Origin: Cohnella faecalis
Lineage (GTDB): Bacteria > Bacillota > Bacilli > Paenibacillales > Paenibacillaceae
DNA length: 64,000 nt
NCBI RefSeq assembly: GCF_003570905.1
Contig: NZ_QXJM01000039.1
Span: 1,426,001-1,490,000, forward strand
Direction: 5' to 3'
Each line of letters opens with the position of its first letter. Positions within the stretch are counted from its first letter, which is position 1. Below, piece by piece: positions 51,945 through 61,229 of the stretch. The notes under the pieces are model-generated. The model was not told where the DNA came from, did no database searches, and worked only from the letters and a program-made list of their open reading frames with translations. A program made the translations under genes and the position numbers.

Positions 51945-52829
51945 GTGTTCAAGGATTTGTTCCAAAAGAAAAAGTATGCCGTTATCCCTTCGGAGCGCGT
52001 AAGCAATCCCGATCGACCGAAACGCGAAATTCCGGAAGGTTTAATGAATCGATGCCCCAAATGCGGTACGATCCAGTTCAGCAAAGAGCTGGAGAAAAAC
52101 TTGAAGATTTGTTCGACCTGCGGGCACCATTTTCGACTGAACGCCTGGGAGCGCATTGCGATGACGCTCGATGAAGGGCGTCTTTTTGAGCTTGATGCCG
52201 ATTTGATTTCGGAAGACCCGCTGCAGTTCCCCGGCTACGCCAAGAAGCTCGAGCAGCAGAAGGAAAGCTCCGGGCTGAAAGACGCCATCGTCACAGGAAC
52301 CGGGACGATAGGCGGCTTTGAGCTCGTCGTCGGCGTCATGAGCTTCGATTTTTTTAGCGGCAGCATGGGCTCCGTCGTCGGCGAAAAGGTGACGAGAGCC
52401 ATCGAGCACGCTATGGAGAAGAAGCTCCCTCTTCTGTTGTTCTCCACCTCCGGCGGAGCCCGGATGCAAGAGAGCATACTCAGTCTCATGCAGATGGCCA
52501 AGACGAGCGCCGCTCTTGCGAAATTCCAGGAAGACGGCGGCTTGTTCATTTCCGTGTTCACGGATCCTACTCTTGGCGGCGTCTCCGCCAGCTTCGCGAG
52601 TCTCGGCGATTACAATTTGGCCGAGCCCGGCTCTATCGTCGGTTTTGCGGGACGTATCGTCATCGAACAGACGATACGCCAGAAGCTGCCTGAGAACTTT
52701 CAGACGGCGGAATTCAATCTTAAGCACGGTCAGCTGGACAAAGTCGTCCACCGCAAGGAAATGAAGGCGACCCTGACAAAGTTGTTAGACATGCATGCTT
52801 GGAAAGGAGAGCCGGCGAATGTCCAATGA
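51945..52829 (+). CDS. accD: Acetyl-CoA carboxylase carboxyltransferase subunit beta
   Basis: The 294-residue subunit has a four-Cys zinc site (Cys37, Cys40, Cys56, Cys59 in CPKC and CSTC), then the crotonase-fold carboxyltransferase: [38 protein letters not shown] and [19 protein letters not shown]. With AccA it moves the carboxyl group from biotin to acetyl-CoA, making malonyl-CoA. Start GTG 51945 after GTGAGGTG. Its last 11 bases overlap the accA start. Confidence 0.96.
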   Translation: MFKDLFQKKKYAVIPSERVSNPDRPKREIPEGLMNRCPKCGTIQFSKELEKNLKICSTCGHHFRLNAWERIAMTLDEGRLFELDADLISEDPLQFPGYAKKLEQQKESSGLKDAIVTGTGTIGGFELVVGVMSFDFFSGSMGSVVGEKVTRAIEHAMEKKLPLLLFSTSGGARMQESILSLMQMAKTSAALAKFQEDGGLFISVFTDPTLGGVSASFASLGDYNLAEPGSIVGFAGRIVIEQTIRQKLPENFQTAEFNLKHGQLDKVVHRKEMKATLTKLLDMHAWKGEPANVQ

Positions 52830-53783
52830 GTTGCCATTCGAGCGGCCGCTCGCCGAGCTTCGCAAGAAGATCGATGAATTGAAGCGGTTCGGTGCTGAGA
52901 AGCAGATCGATTTCACCGATGAGATCGGCCGTCTCGAACAGCGTTATGACGAACAAGAGAAAGAAATCTACGGCAATCTTACCGCGGCTCAAATTATGCA
53001 TTTGGCCGTCATCATTCCCGTCCGACGTCGCTTGATTATATCAATCTCGTTTTCAGTGATTTTATCGAGCTTCACGGCGACCGGGTGTTTGCGGACGATC
53101 TTGCTATCGTCGGCGGTTTGGCGAAGCTGAACGGCGTTCCGGTCACGGTCGTCGGACATCAGCGCGGCAAGGATACGAAAGACAACATTCAACGGTTTTT
53201 CGGCAGTCCGCATCCGGAAGGATTCCGGAAAGCTCTGCGCTTCATGCAGCAGGCTAACAAATTCGGACGGCCTATCATTACGTTCATCGACACGAAAGGC
53301 GCTTATCCCGGTGATACGGCCGAAGAGAGGAACCAGTCGGAAGCGATCGCGCGTAACTTGCGCGAAATGGCGGTTTTTGGCGTTCCGATCATCTGCGTCG
53401 TCATCGGCGAGGGCGGAAGCGGGGGCGCTTTGGCGCTCGGCTTGGGCAACCGCGTCCTTATGCTGGAGAACGCCATCTACTCCGTCATATCGCCGAACGG
53501 AGCGGCATCGATTTTGTGGAAAGACGCCTCCAAGGCCGATCAGGCTGCGGAAGCGATGAAAATAACCGCCAAGCATTTGCTTGAATTCGGAGTCATCGAG
53601 GACATCATCCCCGAACCCTTCGGAGGAGCGCACCGGGATCCGGCGACGCAAGCCGAAGCGATCAGAGAGGCGTTATGGCGCCATCTGCAGGAGCTGATCT
53701 CGATGTCTCCGGATGAATTACGCGACGACCGCTTCGCGAAGTTTCGCAAAGTCGGACGTTTCGGCACGGCAGGATTGGAGTAA
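52819..53783 (+). CDS. accA: Acetyl-CoA carboxylase carboxyltransferase subunit alpha; frame broken at ~53006
   Basis: ATG 52819 overlaps accD. The frame reads [20 protein letters not shown] and [15 protein letters not shown], then turns to nonsense. The -1 frame continues the family sequence: [62 protein letters not shown] and [17 protein letters not shown], to a stop at 53783. Adding one C to GGCC at 53004-53007 gives LARHHSRPT and restores a ~322-residue protein of normal length. accA should be essential, so the break is almost certainly a base-calling error rather than a mutation. Confidence 0.93.
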
Positions 53784-53818
53784 ACCCGCAATATACACAG
53801 GTGGAGGAAAAAGAACTC

Positions 53819-55573
53819 ATGCGCAAAACCAAGATCGTCTGCACCATCGGCCCATCCAGCGAATCGTTAGAGAACACGAAGAAGCTCATTACGGCGGGAA
53901 TGAACGTTGCCCGTCTGAACTTCTCGCACGGCGACTTCGAAGAGCACGGCAACCGGATCAAAACGATTCGCCAAGCTTGTCAGGAATTGGACAAGACCGT
54001 CGCAATCCTTCTGGACACGAAGGGGCCGGAAATCCGTCTAGGCAAGCTGAAGGAAGAGCCGATCGAGCTCGTCCAAGGCGAATACATTACGCTTTCGACC
54101 GAAGAAATTCTCGGCGACAAAGACCGCGTTCCCGTTACCTACAAGGAATTGCCGAGCGACATTCACGTCGGCTCGACGATTCTAATCGATGACGGCCTGA
54201 TCGGCTTGACCGTCGTAGATATTCAAGGCACCGAAATCAAATGCCAAATCGTTAACAGCGGCCCGATCAAGAGCAAGAAGGGCGTTAACGTTCCCGGAGT
54301 CGCGATTTCCATGCCGGGCCTTACCGAAAAAGACATCAGCGACATCAAGTTCGGCATCGAAATCGGCATCGATTTCATCGCCGCCTCGTTCGTTCGCCGC
54401 GCTAGCGACGTTCTTGAAATCCGCGAATTGCTGGAGCGCCATGACGCTCGCCACGTTCAAATTATTTCCAAGATCGAGAACCAGCAAGGTGTCGACAACT
54501 TGGATGAAATACTCGAAGTATCCGATGGCTTGATGGTTGCCCGCGGCGACCTCGGCGTCGAAATCCCGGCGGAAGAAGTGCCGCTCGTACAAAAGCAAAT
54601 GATCGAGAAGTGCAACCGTGCGGGCAAGCCGGTTATTACCGCGACTCAAATGCTGGACTCGATGCAGCGCAATCCGCGCCCGACTCGCGCGGAAGCTTCC
54701 GACGTCGCAAACGCGATCTTCGACGGCACCGACGCGATCATGCTGTCCGGCGAAACGGCTGCGGGAAGATATCCGACCGAATCCGTACTGACGATGGCTC
54801 GCATCGCCGAACGTGCGGAGTCTGCGCTTCACTACCGCGAAATTTTCCAAAAGCAAGCGAACGCGCAGCAAACTTCCGTTACGGAAGCGATCAGCCAAGC
54901 GGTTGCCAACTCGGCGCTCGACCTGGATGCCAAAGCTATCGTTACGTCCACGGAATCCGGCTATACGGCGCGCATGGTATCCAAATACCGTCCGAAATCG
55001 CCAATCGTCGCCGTTACGCCTAACGAACAGGTGAAACGCCGCCTGCAATTGGTATGGGGCGTCATTCCGGTTAGCGGAACGCCTGCGGTAACGACTGACG
55101 AAATGTTCGACATCGCCGTCAAAGGCGCCCTCGATTCCGGTCTTGTCCGTCTCGGCGACACGATTATCATTACGGCCGGCGTTCCGGTCGGTCGTTCCGG
55201 CACGACGAACCTGATCAAGATTCACCACGTCGGCGAGCTGCTTGCTCAAGGGCAAGGCATCGGCTCCCTTAGCGCGACGGGCAAAGTTATTACCGCCCGC
55301 ACTCCGGAAGAAGCAGTCAAGAAAATGACTCCGGGCGCGGTTCTCGTCGCTCCGTCCACCGACAAGGAATATATGCCTGCTTTCGAAAAAGCGGCAGCCG
55401 TTATTACCGAATGCGGCGGCATTACGTGCCACGCGGCAGTCGTCGGCCTTAACCTCGGAATTCCGGTTATCGTCGGAGTGTCTAACGCGTTGGAATTGCT
55501 GTCCGACGGCAAGGAAGTTACTTTGTACGCCGAGCACGGAGTTATTTATTCCGGCCAAGCGAAAGTGTTGTAA
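53819..55573 (+). CDS. pyk: Pyruvate kinase with C-terminal PEP-utilising domain
   Basis: The 584-residue enzyme has [16 protein letters not shown], the K+/Mg2+ and ADP site [11 protein letters not shown], the active-site block [24 protein letters not shown] and [28 protein letters not shown]. The extra ~100-residue domain ends with [22 protein letters not shown], as in Bacillus Pyk. It makes pyruvate and ATP from PEP and ADP. I start at ATG 53819, giving the canonical N-terminus. pfkA, which separates accA and pyk in Bacillus, is missing here. A strong terminator follows. Confidence 0.96.
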   Translation: MRKTKIVCTIGPSSESLENTKKLITAGMNVARLNFSHGDFEEHGNRIKTIRQACQELDKTVAILLDTKGPEIRLGKLKEEPIELVQGEYITLSTEEILGDKDRVPVTYKELPSDIHVGSTILIDDGLIGLTVVDIQGTEIKCQIVNSGPIKSKKGVNVPGVAISMPGLTEKDISDIKFGIEIGIDFIAASFVRRASDVLEIRELLERHDARHVQIISKIENQQGVDNLDEILEVSDGLMVARGDLGVEIPAEEVPLVQKQMIEKCNRAGKPVITATQMLDSMQRNPRPTRAEASDVANAIFDGTDAIMLSGETAAGRYPTESVLTMARIAERAESALHYREIFQKQANAQQTSVTEAISQAVANSALDLDAKAIVTSTESGYTARMVSKYRPKSPIVAVTPNEQVKRRLQLVWGVIPVSGTPAVTTDEMFDIAVKGALDSGLVRLGDTIIITAGVPVGRSGTTNLIKIHHVGELLAQGQGIGSLSATGKVITARTPEEAVKKMTPGAVLVAPSTDKEYMPAFEKAAAVITECGGITCHAAVVGLNLGIPVIVGVSNALELLSDGKEVTLYAEHGVIYSGQAKVL

Positions 55574-55595
55574 TCCTTATCGGTTGCGATTGAAG

Positions 55596-55634
55596 GAGCC
55601 CCGCCAGTCTATTGCAGACTCGCGGGGCTCTCTT
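55596..55634 (+). terminator. pyk terminator
   Basis: GAGCCCCGC at 55596-55604 pairs with GCGGGGCTC at 55622-55630, followed by TCTTTG. Confidence 0.85.
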
Positions 55635-55713
55635 TGCATCGGGCCTGAATCAAATTCTTAGAAGTTTGTCGCAAATCGTTGCTTAATGTCACATTTTCCG
55701 GGAAACAGCATGT

Positions 55714-55719
55714 TATAAT
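55714..55719 (+). promoter_or_regulatory. Putative -10 box of the sia-like operon
   Basis: TATAAT 28 bases before the first start codon. No confident -35 at the normal distance, so an activator or another sigma factor is possible. Confidence 0.4.
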
Positions 55720-55746
55720 GACGGTAAACAAACTGACGGGAGTGGC

Positions 55747-56301
55747 ATGTATTTGGAAGACAATCCGCTGCTTGAAGTACAGACGGTACTCCGTCGCAAC
55801 GGCATACTGATCAGCTTTTCCGGTCGCTTATCGCAGCAATTGATCGAGGAATACGGGGAAGCCGTTAAAACATACTTGGAGACGGACAAGCGTCCTAAAA
55901 ACGAGATTTATCATATATTTTCCATTTTCATCGAGCAAACCCAAAACATCAAAAATTATTGCACGAGCAAATCCGAATCCGCACTCTACGATCAAATCTC
56001 GTCATCCTGTATCGTCACGATCGGCAGAGAGACGGACGGCAACTTCATCTGTTCGGGCAATCTGGTCGACAATGGCGATCTGGCGACGTTAATCTCCCAT
56101 ATCGAGCCTATCATAAACCTTCAGAAGGACGAGCTTAAGCGACTGTACAAAGAAAAGCTCAAACAGCCGTTCGACGGCACTTCCTCCGGTGCGGGCGTCG
56201 GCTTGATCGATATAGCCCGCAAGGCGGCGCTTCCTCTCGAATATTCGGTGACCAAATTGGACGATCGCGTATCGTTCTTCACCTTAAAGGCGGTCGTATA
56301 G
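55747..56301 (+). CDS. SiaB-like protein kinase
   Basis: The 184-residue protein has a GHKL-like fold. N-box-like and G-loop-like elements appear as DNGDLATLI and SSGAGVGLIDIARKAA, with EIYHIFSIFIEQTQNIKNYC in the helical part. SiaB family kinases phosphorylate the small partner SiaC, and dephosphorylation by the PP2C phosphatase SiaA reverses it. Here the order kinase, SiaC-like, SiaA-like phosphatase, GGDEF protein is complete and tightly spaced (1-6 bases). Assignment depends on that context as much as on motif. Confidence 0.8.
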   Translation: MYLEDNPLLEVQTVLRRNGILISFSGRLSQQLIEEYGEAVKTYLETDKRPKNEIYHIFSIFIEQTQNIKNYCTSKSESALYDQISSSCIVTIGRETDGNFICSGNLVDNGDLATLISHIEPIINLQKDELKRLYKEKLKQPFDGTSSGAGVGLIDIARKAALPLEYSVTKLDDRVSFFTLKAVV

Positions 56302-56302
56302 A

Positions 56303-56701
56303 ATGAGGACCATTGAACAAATGACGCTTTCCCCTTCGAGAAGCACGCCGGAGGTGCGCTTCGACCCGGAAGCGAACGTGCTTGCCATCCGAGGGCAGTC
56401 TTATCCCGAGAATGCATTTGCTTTCTACGAGCCGCTGCTCAAGTGGGTGGACCTCTATTTGCTCCAATTGAATTCCGATTCCCGGGTGGAGATCGAGCTT
56501 CAGCTTCCTTACATCAACACGACGAGCACCAAATGCTTCGTCATGCTGCTGGAAAAGCTGGATCAAGCGCATTTGGCGGGCAAAAAAATCGAAGTGCTAT
56601 GGTACTACGACGAGGAGAACGAAAGCGAGCTCGAATGCGCGGAGGATTTCAAGGAGGACTTGAGCCTTCCATTTCATATTTTACCTAAGGCGGCCCAGTA
56701 A
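56303..56701 (+). CDS. SiaC-family regulatory phosphoprotein
   Basis: The 132-residue protein of the DUF1987 type reads TPEVRFDPEANVLAIRGQSYPENA, YINTTSTKCFVMLLEKLDQA and KKIEVLWYYDEENE. In Pseudomonas SiaC the phosphorylated Thr lies in the equivalent INTxS stretch. Unphosphorylated SiaC binds and activates the diguanylate cyclase SiaD. The same stretch is intact here. The start lies 1 base past the kinase stop, and the stop overlaps the phosphatase start. Confidence 0.85.
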   Translation: MRTIEQMTLSPSRSTPEVRFDPEANVLAIRGQSYPENAFAFYEPLLKWVDLYLLQLNSDSRVEIELQLPYINTTSTKCFVMLLEKLDQAHLAGKKIEVLWYYDEENESELECAEDFKEDLSLPFHILPKAAQ

Positions 56702-58545
56702 TGACGAAGGAAAAGAAACGCCGCCTGGCGCTGTATGACGGAAGCGTGTTTAAGGTGATGCTGCTGGCGGCGGTGCTTCTCGTGTTTTCGACGGCTCTTG
56801 TCGGATTTTTGTCCTACAGGATTACCGAGGGCGAAGTAATCAAGAAGCTGAAGACAGGCGATCTCTCGCGGATTGCCCAAGCGGTATCGGGCCGAGTCGA
56901 GGGACGTATCGATCGGGCGCTGGAGACGTCCCAGATGCTTGCCGACGATCCGGCGGTCGTCAAGTGGGTTCGGGGCGGAGAGGCGGACGACGAGCTTGGA
57001 CGGCTCATTCTTGAGAAGCTGTCCCGCATTCCCGGCGCTTACGACTATACGAATTCCTTTATCGTCAGCGCCGTCTCCAACCGGTATTGGTCCGAATCGG
57101 GGAAGGTGCTGCAAACGCTGGACCGGTCCAAGGAAGACGACAAATGGTTTTATGAGACGCTCGAAGCAGGACGCAAAACGAATATCGTCGTCGATACGAA
57201 CGCCAGGCGCAAAGACACCTTTGTGTTCGCGAATGTCCTTATCGGGACGGCCGACAAGCCGATAGGCGTCGCGGGAGTCGGCCTAAGCTTGTCGAAGCTC
57301 GCGGGAAACTTCGCTTCTTATGGCAATGGGGGCGGCCGCCGTCTCTGGCTCGTCGACGTCGACGGCAAGATACAATTGTCCGGCGATCCCGAGCAGACGG
57401 GAGACTATGTCTCGGCCTACTTGTCCGAAGAAACGCGCAACGAGCTCGCCGAGTCCGAATCGGGGCGAGAGCTGGTGCTCGAAACGAAGGACGAGAACGG
57501 TCGGATGTACGATATGATCAGTTATCCGATTCGTTCGTCCGATTTGCGGTTGTGGGTTCAAATTCCGCGAAGCGAAACGACGGGATTTCTGGATACGATA
57601 AAAGTCAACACGGCGATCGCGGCGATCGTGACTCTTATTCTGATCGTTTTCCTTTTTGCGAACGTCTCCCGGAAGCTTGCCGACCCCTACAAAAGAGCGC
57701 TTCGCATGAACGAAGAGCTCGAGATGCTGGTCGAAGGGCGCACGGAGGAGCTGGGGCGCAAAAACCGCGAGATGACGGACAGCATCGGCTACGCCAATCG
57801 AATTCAAAGGACGGTTCTGCCGTCCGAGGCCGATTTGAACGCCGCGTTCTCCGAGCATTTTGTCTACTGGAAGCAGCGGGACATCGTCGGCGGAGATTTT
57901 TACTGGCTGAAAAAAAGCGGGGAAGTCACTTGGGTGGCGGTCGGCGACTGTACGGGTCACGGCGTCCCCGGCGCGTTGATGACGATGCTCAGCGTCTCTC
58001 TGCTGGATCGTATTGCCGCAGTCGGCGAAGAGAAGAGTCCGGGCCGCGTTCTCGCCAAGCTTAACGTTCTGCTGAAGGACACGCTGCATCAGACCGATCC
58101 GGAAGGGCTGACGGACGACGGGCTGGAGCTTGGGCTTTGCCGAATAGAAGGAAACAAGCTGACTTATTCCGGCGCTGGTATCCGCATGCTCGTCGCGGGA
58201 GAGGACGGAGTACGGATCGTTCAGGGCGACCGCAAGGCGATCGGCTACCGGAGAACGCCCGAGAGCTATGATTACGCGGACCACGAATTCGCGGCCGACT
58301 CCGGTTCGGCTTATTATCTGGTTACGGACGGCGTTATCGATCAGAACGGCGGCCCTAAGAATGTATCGCTGGGCAAAACGAAGCTTAAGAACGCTATTGA
58401 ATCTTTTGGCGCAATGCCTTTACTCGATCAAGGCCGTCAGTTGGAGCGCGAGCTGGCTATCTATATGGGGCAAGAGCCTCAAAGAGACGACATGACTTTG
58501 CTTGCTTTCAGGCTGGCCGGGCGCAGTGGCGGACGGGAGGAATAA
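56701..58545 (+). CDS. SiaA-like membrane PP2C/SpoIIE phosphatase with extracellular sensor
   Basis: The 614-residue protein has a membrane helix at ~18-40 (VMLLAAVLLVFSTALVGFLSY), a dCache-like extracellular sensor (~45-295), a second helix at ~300-322 (IAAIVTLILIVFLFANVS), then a coiled linker. A SpoIIE-type PP2C domain follows with the metal ligands in RDIVGGDFYW, VAVGDCTGHGVPGALMTML and YLVTDGVIDQ. It would dephosphorylate the SiaC-like protein in response to an external signal. The start overlaps the previous stop (TAATG). It has no HAMP motif that I can mark with confidence. Confidence 0.87.
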   Translation: MTKEKKRRLALYDGSVFKVMLLAAVLLVFSTALVGFLSYRITEGEVIKKLKTGDLSRIAQAVSGRVEGRIDRALETSQMLADDPAVVKWVRGGEADDELGRLILEKLSRIPGAYDYTNSFIVSAVSNRYWSESGKVLQTLDRSKEDDKWFYETLEAGRKTNIVVDTNARRKDTFVFANVLIGTADKPIGVAGVGLSLSKLAGNFASYGNGGGRRLWLVDVDGKIQLSGDPEQTGDYVSAYLSEETRNELAESESGRELVLETKDENGRMYDMISYPIRSSDLRLWVQIPRSETTGFLDTIKVNTAIAAIVTLILIVFLFANVSRKLADPYKRALRMNEELEMLVEGRTEELGRKNREMTDSIGYANRIQRTVLPSEADLNAAFSEHFVYWKQRDIVGGDFYWLKKSGEVTWVAVGDCTGHGVPGALMTMLSVSLLDRIAAVGEEKSPGRVLAKLNVLLKDTLHQTDPEGLTDDGLELGLCRIEGNKLTYSGAGIRMLVAGEDGVRIVQGDRKAIGYRRTPESYDYADHEFAADSGSAYYLVTDGVIDQNGGPKNVSLGKTKLKNAIESFGAMPLLDQGRQLERELAIYMGQEPQRDDMTLLAFRLAGRSGGREE

Positions 58546-58551
58546 CGCAAA

Positions 58552-60168
58552 GTGGCGAAACGAAAAGAAGATGCTTTTTTCGGCTTTGCCGAAGAACGGA
58601 CAACGCTGCAGCAGGCAAAAACCGTAATGGAAGCGGCCAAGCATCATGACAACGAGCTTTTGCCCGGCTATGCGATGCTTTCGGATCGGTACGAAAAGCT
58701 GCTGAAAGAAATGAACAAGGTGCTGCTTATCAGCGATAGGCAGAGCAACGCCTTGATCCGGATGGAAGCCGAAATGAAGACGCTGCTGGACAATGTCGGA
58801 CAAGGGTTTCTTACCGTAGACGGCAGCCTCAAGGTGCAAAGGCAAACCAGCTCGGAGTGCCAGCGGCTATTCGATCGCAAAATAAGCGGGCTGAACGTAA
58901 CCGAGCTGCTATGGCCGGACGATCAATCGATGCGCGACAAGGCCGAGAGCCTGCTCCTGTCCGCCATGGTCGAGGATTCGTCGTCTTTTCTTGACGAGCT
59001 CCCTGCGGAATGCGATTTGGGCGGCAAAAAGCTGCGGCTCGATTATAAAAAAATTCAAGTGCCGTTCACGACGGAGCAAGTTCGGATCATGATCGTCATG
59101 ACCGACGTAACGGAGCAGCGCAAATCGCAAAAGCGGCTCGAATACATGAGCAGCCACGACCCGCTGACCGGCTTGTGGAATCGGGGGCACGTCGACCGGT
59201 GGATGGATCATAACGGCAAAGGAAGCGAACGGCCGTTCAGTCTGATCATGGCCGATATGAACGGATTAAAGCTGGTGAACGACGTTTTCGGTCACCTCTT
59301 GGGCGATGAATTGTTGCTTAAGGCCGCCCAAATCCTTCTATCGGTATTCGGGGAGAAGGCGATTTGCGCACGCTGGGGCGGAGACGAATTTCTCATCCTG
59401 CTTCCGAATACGGACCGCGAGGAATGTCTTGGGCTAATCGATCGGCTGGACGAGGCTTGTCAGGCATCGGACGGCAAGCCGATCAAGATCAGCATGTCGG
59501 TTGGTGCCGCTACGTCCAGCCGTCCACAGGACGAGTATGCGCAGCTGTTTTTGCATGCGGAGAAAGAAATGTACAAGAAGAAGATGCTGGAGAGCCGGGA
59601 TTCGAGAAAAAGGCTCATGGAAAATATATCGGATACGATGTATGAGCAAGGCATCGAGGATCCGCGGCATGTGGAACGGATTGCGACGCTTGCTTCCGAA
59701 TTGGCGGAGAGGATGGGCATTCCGCCCCAATCCCCGCAGATGAACATGCTGAAGATGCTGGCGAGGCTTCACGACGTCGGCAAAATCGCTATTCCTCAAG
59801 AGCTGCTGGCGAACGAGGAAGAGCTTACCCCTGAGCAATGGGAGGTGGTTCGCAACCATAGCGAGATCGGTTATCGCCTCGCTTTCTCCTTGGGAGAGCC
59901 GGCGCTTGCGGAGGCGATCTTATCCATGCAGGAGCATTGGGACGGCACCGGTTATCCATACGGTCTCAAGCACGACCAAATTCCCGAGTTTTCCAGACTG
60001 CTCGCGGTCGTCGACGCCTATGACGTCATGACCGAGCGGAAGCCGAAGCCGAACCGAACGCCGCTAAGCCGTGAGAAGGCGCTTAAGAAGCTGCTCGAAG
60101 GCAGCGGCAGCCGCTTCGATCCTCAAGTCGTTGCGGAATTCGTCCTGCATATGGAAAGGAAAGAATGA
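58552..60168 (+). CDS. GGDEF plus HD-GYP cyclic-di-GMP protein (SiaD-position)
   Basis: The 538-residue soluble protein has a coiled N-terminus (~1-75) and a PAS-like domain (~75-195, LLDNVGQGFLTVDGSLKVQ). A GGDEF domain (~200-350) carries the active site RWGGDEFLILLP intact and no RxxD inhibitory site five residues before it. An HD-GYP phosphodiesterase (~370-535) shows ARLHDVGKIAIPQELL and EHWDGTGYPYGL. It could both make and break c-di-GMP. In Pseudomonas the fourth sia gene encodes only a cyclase, so the phosphodiesterase domain is an addition. GTG start six bases after the phosphatase stop. A terminator follows. Confidence 0.9.
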   Translation: MAKRKEDAFFGFAEERTTLQQAKTVMEAAKHHDNELLPGYAMLSDRYEKLLKEMNKVLLISDRQSNALIRMEAEMKTLLDNVGQGFLTVDGSLKVQRQTSSECQRLFDRKISGLNVTELLWPDDQSMRDKAESLLLSAMVEDSSSFLDELPAECDLGGKKLRLDYKKIQVPFTTEQVRIMIVMTDVTEQRKSQKRLEYMSSHDPLTGLWNRGHVDRWMDHNGKGSERPFSLIMADMNGLKLVNDVFGHLLGDELLLKAAQILLSVFGEKAICARWGGDEFLILLPNTDREECLGLIDRLDEACQASDGKPIKISMSVGAATSSRPQDEYAQLFLHAEKEMYKKKMLESRDSRKRLMENISDTMYEQGIEDPRHVERIATLASELAERMGIPPQSPQMNMLKMLARLHDVGKIAIPQELLANEEELTPEQWEVVRNHSEIGYRLAFSLGEPALAEAILSMQEHWDGTGYPYGLKHDQIPEFSRLLAVVDAYDVMTERKPKPNRTPLSREKALKKLLEGSGSRFDPQVVAEFVLHMERKE

Positions 60169-60173
60169 TAACG

Positions 60174-60198
60174 GCCGTCTGCGAAGGCGGCTTTTTTT
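60174..60198 (+). terminator. Terminator of the sia-like operon
   Basis: GCCGTCT (60174-60180) pairs with AGGCGGC (60185-60191) across GCGA, followed by seven Ts. Confidence 0.85.
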
Positions 60199-60305
60199 CT
60201 TTCTTCATCGCTATCGGTATAATAAAAGGAAAGCTAAGCTTTACGTTCAGTGAAGTATGCACGGGGAGCGTCGCTGCACTGTTTGGAGAGGAAGGTTCTT
60301 CATCG

Positions 60306-60782
60306 ATGAAAATTTGGTCTTTGCATCCTCTGCGCGTTCGTTATCAGGAGACGGACAGGATGGGCGTCGTCTATCACGCCAACTATTTGACCTGGTTCGA
60401 AATCGGCAGAACGGAGTGGGTTCGCCGCGCCGGCATTTCCTATTTGGAGATGGAGAAGAAAGGATTGCTGTTGCCGGTGACGGATGTCGAAGCTTCGTTC
60501 GGCAAGCCTGCCGGATACGACGATTGGGTTACGGTATGTACGCGGGTGGCCGAGCTGTCGGCGGTTCGAGTCCGTTTTGAATCCCGTATCGTCGGAGGCG
60601 ATCTGACTGAAGCGGCTAACGGCTTTACTTATGAGGGCGACGAGCCTCCCGGCGCCGCGCTCGTGCGCGGAGGAACCCGTCACGTATGGGTCAAATCCGA
60701 TAGCTGGAGGCCGATAAGGCTCGATCGGGAAGCTCCGGACTGGTATGCCGCATTGAAAGATCTGGCCCATACGGGCGATTGA
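60306..60782 (+). CDS. YbgC/FcbC-type acyl-CoA thioesterase
   Basis: The 158-residue hotdog-fold protein has VRYQETDRMGVVYHANYLTWFEIGRTEWVR, which holds the catalytic Asp-x6-Tyr-His-x2-Tyr arrangement of 4-hydroxybenzoyl-CoA-type thioesterases. It hydrolyses acyl- or aryl-CoA. Start: ATG 60306, with AGAGGAAGG about 12 bases upstream. The C-terminus (RGGTRHVWVKSDSWRPIRL) is slightly longer than usual. It shares direction with the FxsA gene downstream. Confidence 0.85.
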   Translation: MKIWSLHPLRVRYQETDRMGVVYHANYLTWFEIGRTEWVRRAGISYLEMEKKGLLLPVTDVEASFGKPAGYDDWVTVCTRVAELSAVRVRFESRIVGGDLTEAANGFTYEGDEPPGAALVRGGTRHVWVKSDSWRPIRLDREAPDWYAALKDLAHTGD

Positions 60783-60821
60783 GCGATTACGCCCCATATT
60801 CGGCAGAAGGAGGCACTTATA

Positions 60822-61220
60822 ATGGTGAAGCGTCTGGCGGTTATCTTTATTATTTTTCTGGCTATCGAGCTATGGGGAATCATTGAGATGGTTCAGAGGA
60901 TCGGCGGAATTACGACGTTCGGTCTGCTATTGCTGACGGGAATTCTCGGCGGCTGGTTCGCCCGGGCCGAAGGAAGCAAAATATGGGCGGATGCCCGGCG
61001 TCAGCTGCAATCCGGTCAAATGCCGGGATTTGCCCTGCTTGACGGACTGTGCGTCCTCGCCGGAGGGCTTCTGCTGTTACTGCCGGGCTTTTTGTCCGAT
61101 ATCGTCGGCATTACGCTGCTCTTGCCGTTTACGCGCCCGATTTACCGATTGTTCATGTACCGGTGGCTGGAGAAAAAGGTGAGATCCGGCTCGATTTCGA
61201 TCCGCCGAGGCCCTTTTTGA
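60822..61220 (+). CDS. fxsA: FxsA-family membrane protein
   Basis: The 132-residue protein has LAVIFIIFLAIELWGIIEMV, TFGLLLLTGILGGWFARAEG and LLLLLPGFLSDIVGITLLLPFTRPIYR, the FxsA signature of three or four helices with a conserved PGFLSD turn. FxsA in E. coli affects phage T7 exclusion. Its Firmicutes role is unknown. AGAAGGAGG precedes the ATG. Convergent with ytvI, 9 bases apart. Confidence 0.9.
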   Translation: MVKRLAVIFIIFLAIELWGIIEMVQRIGGITTFGLLLLTGILGGWFARAEGSKIWADARRQLQSGQMPGFALLDGLCVLAGGLLLLLPGFLSDIVGITLLLPFTRPIYRLFMYRWLEKKVRSGSISIRRGPF

Positions 61221-61229
61221 AAATAGCCG

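Noticed and set aside
54182..55558. 458-codon minus-strand frame opposite pyk
   Set aside because: Antisense shadow of a conserved GC-rich gene; no start site and no recognisable protein.
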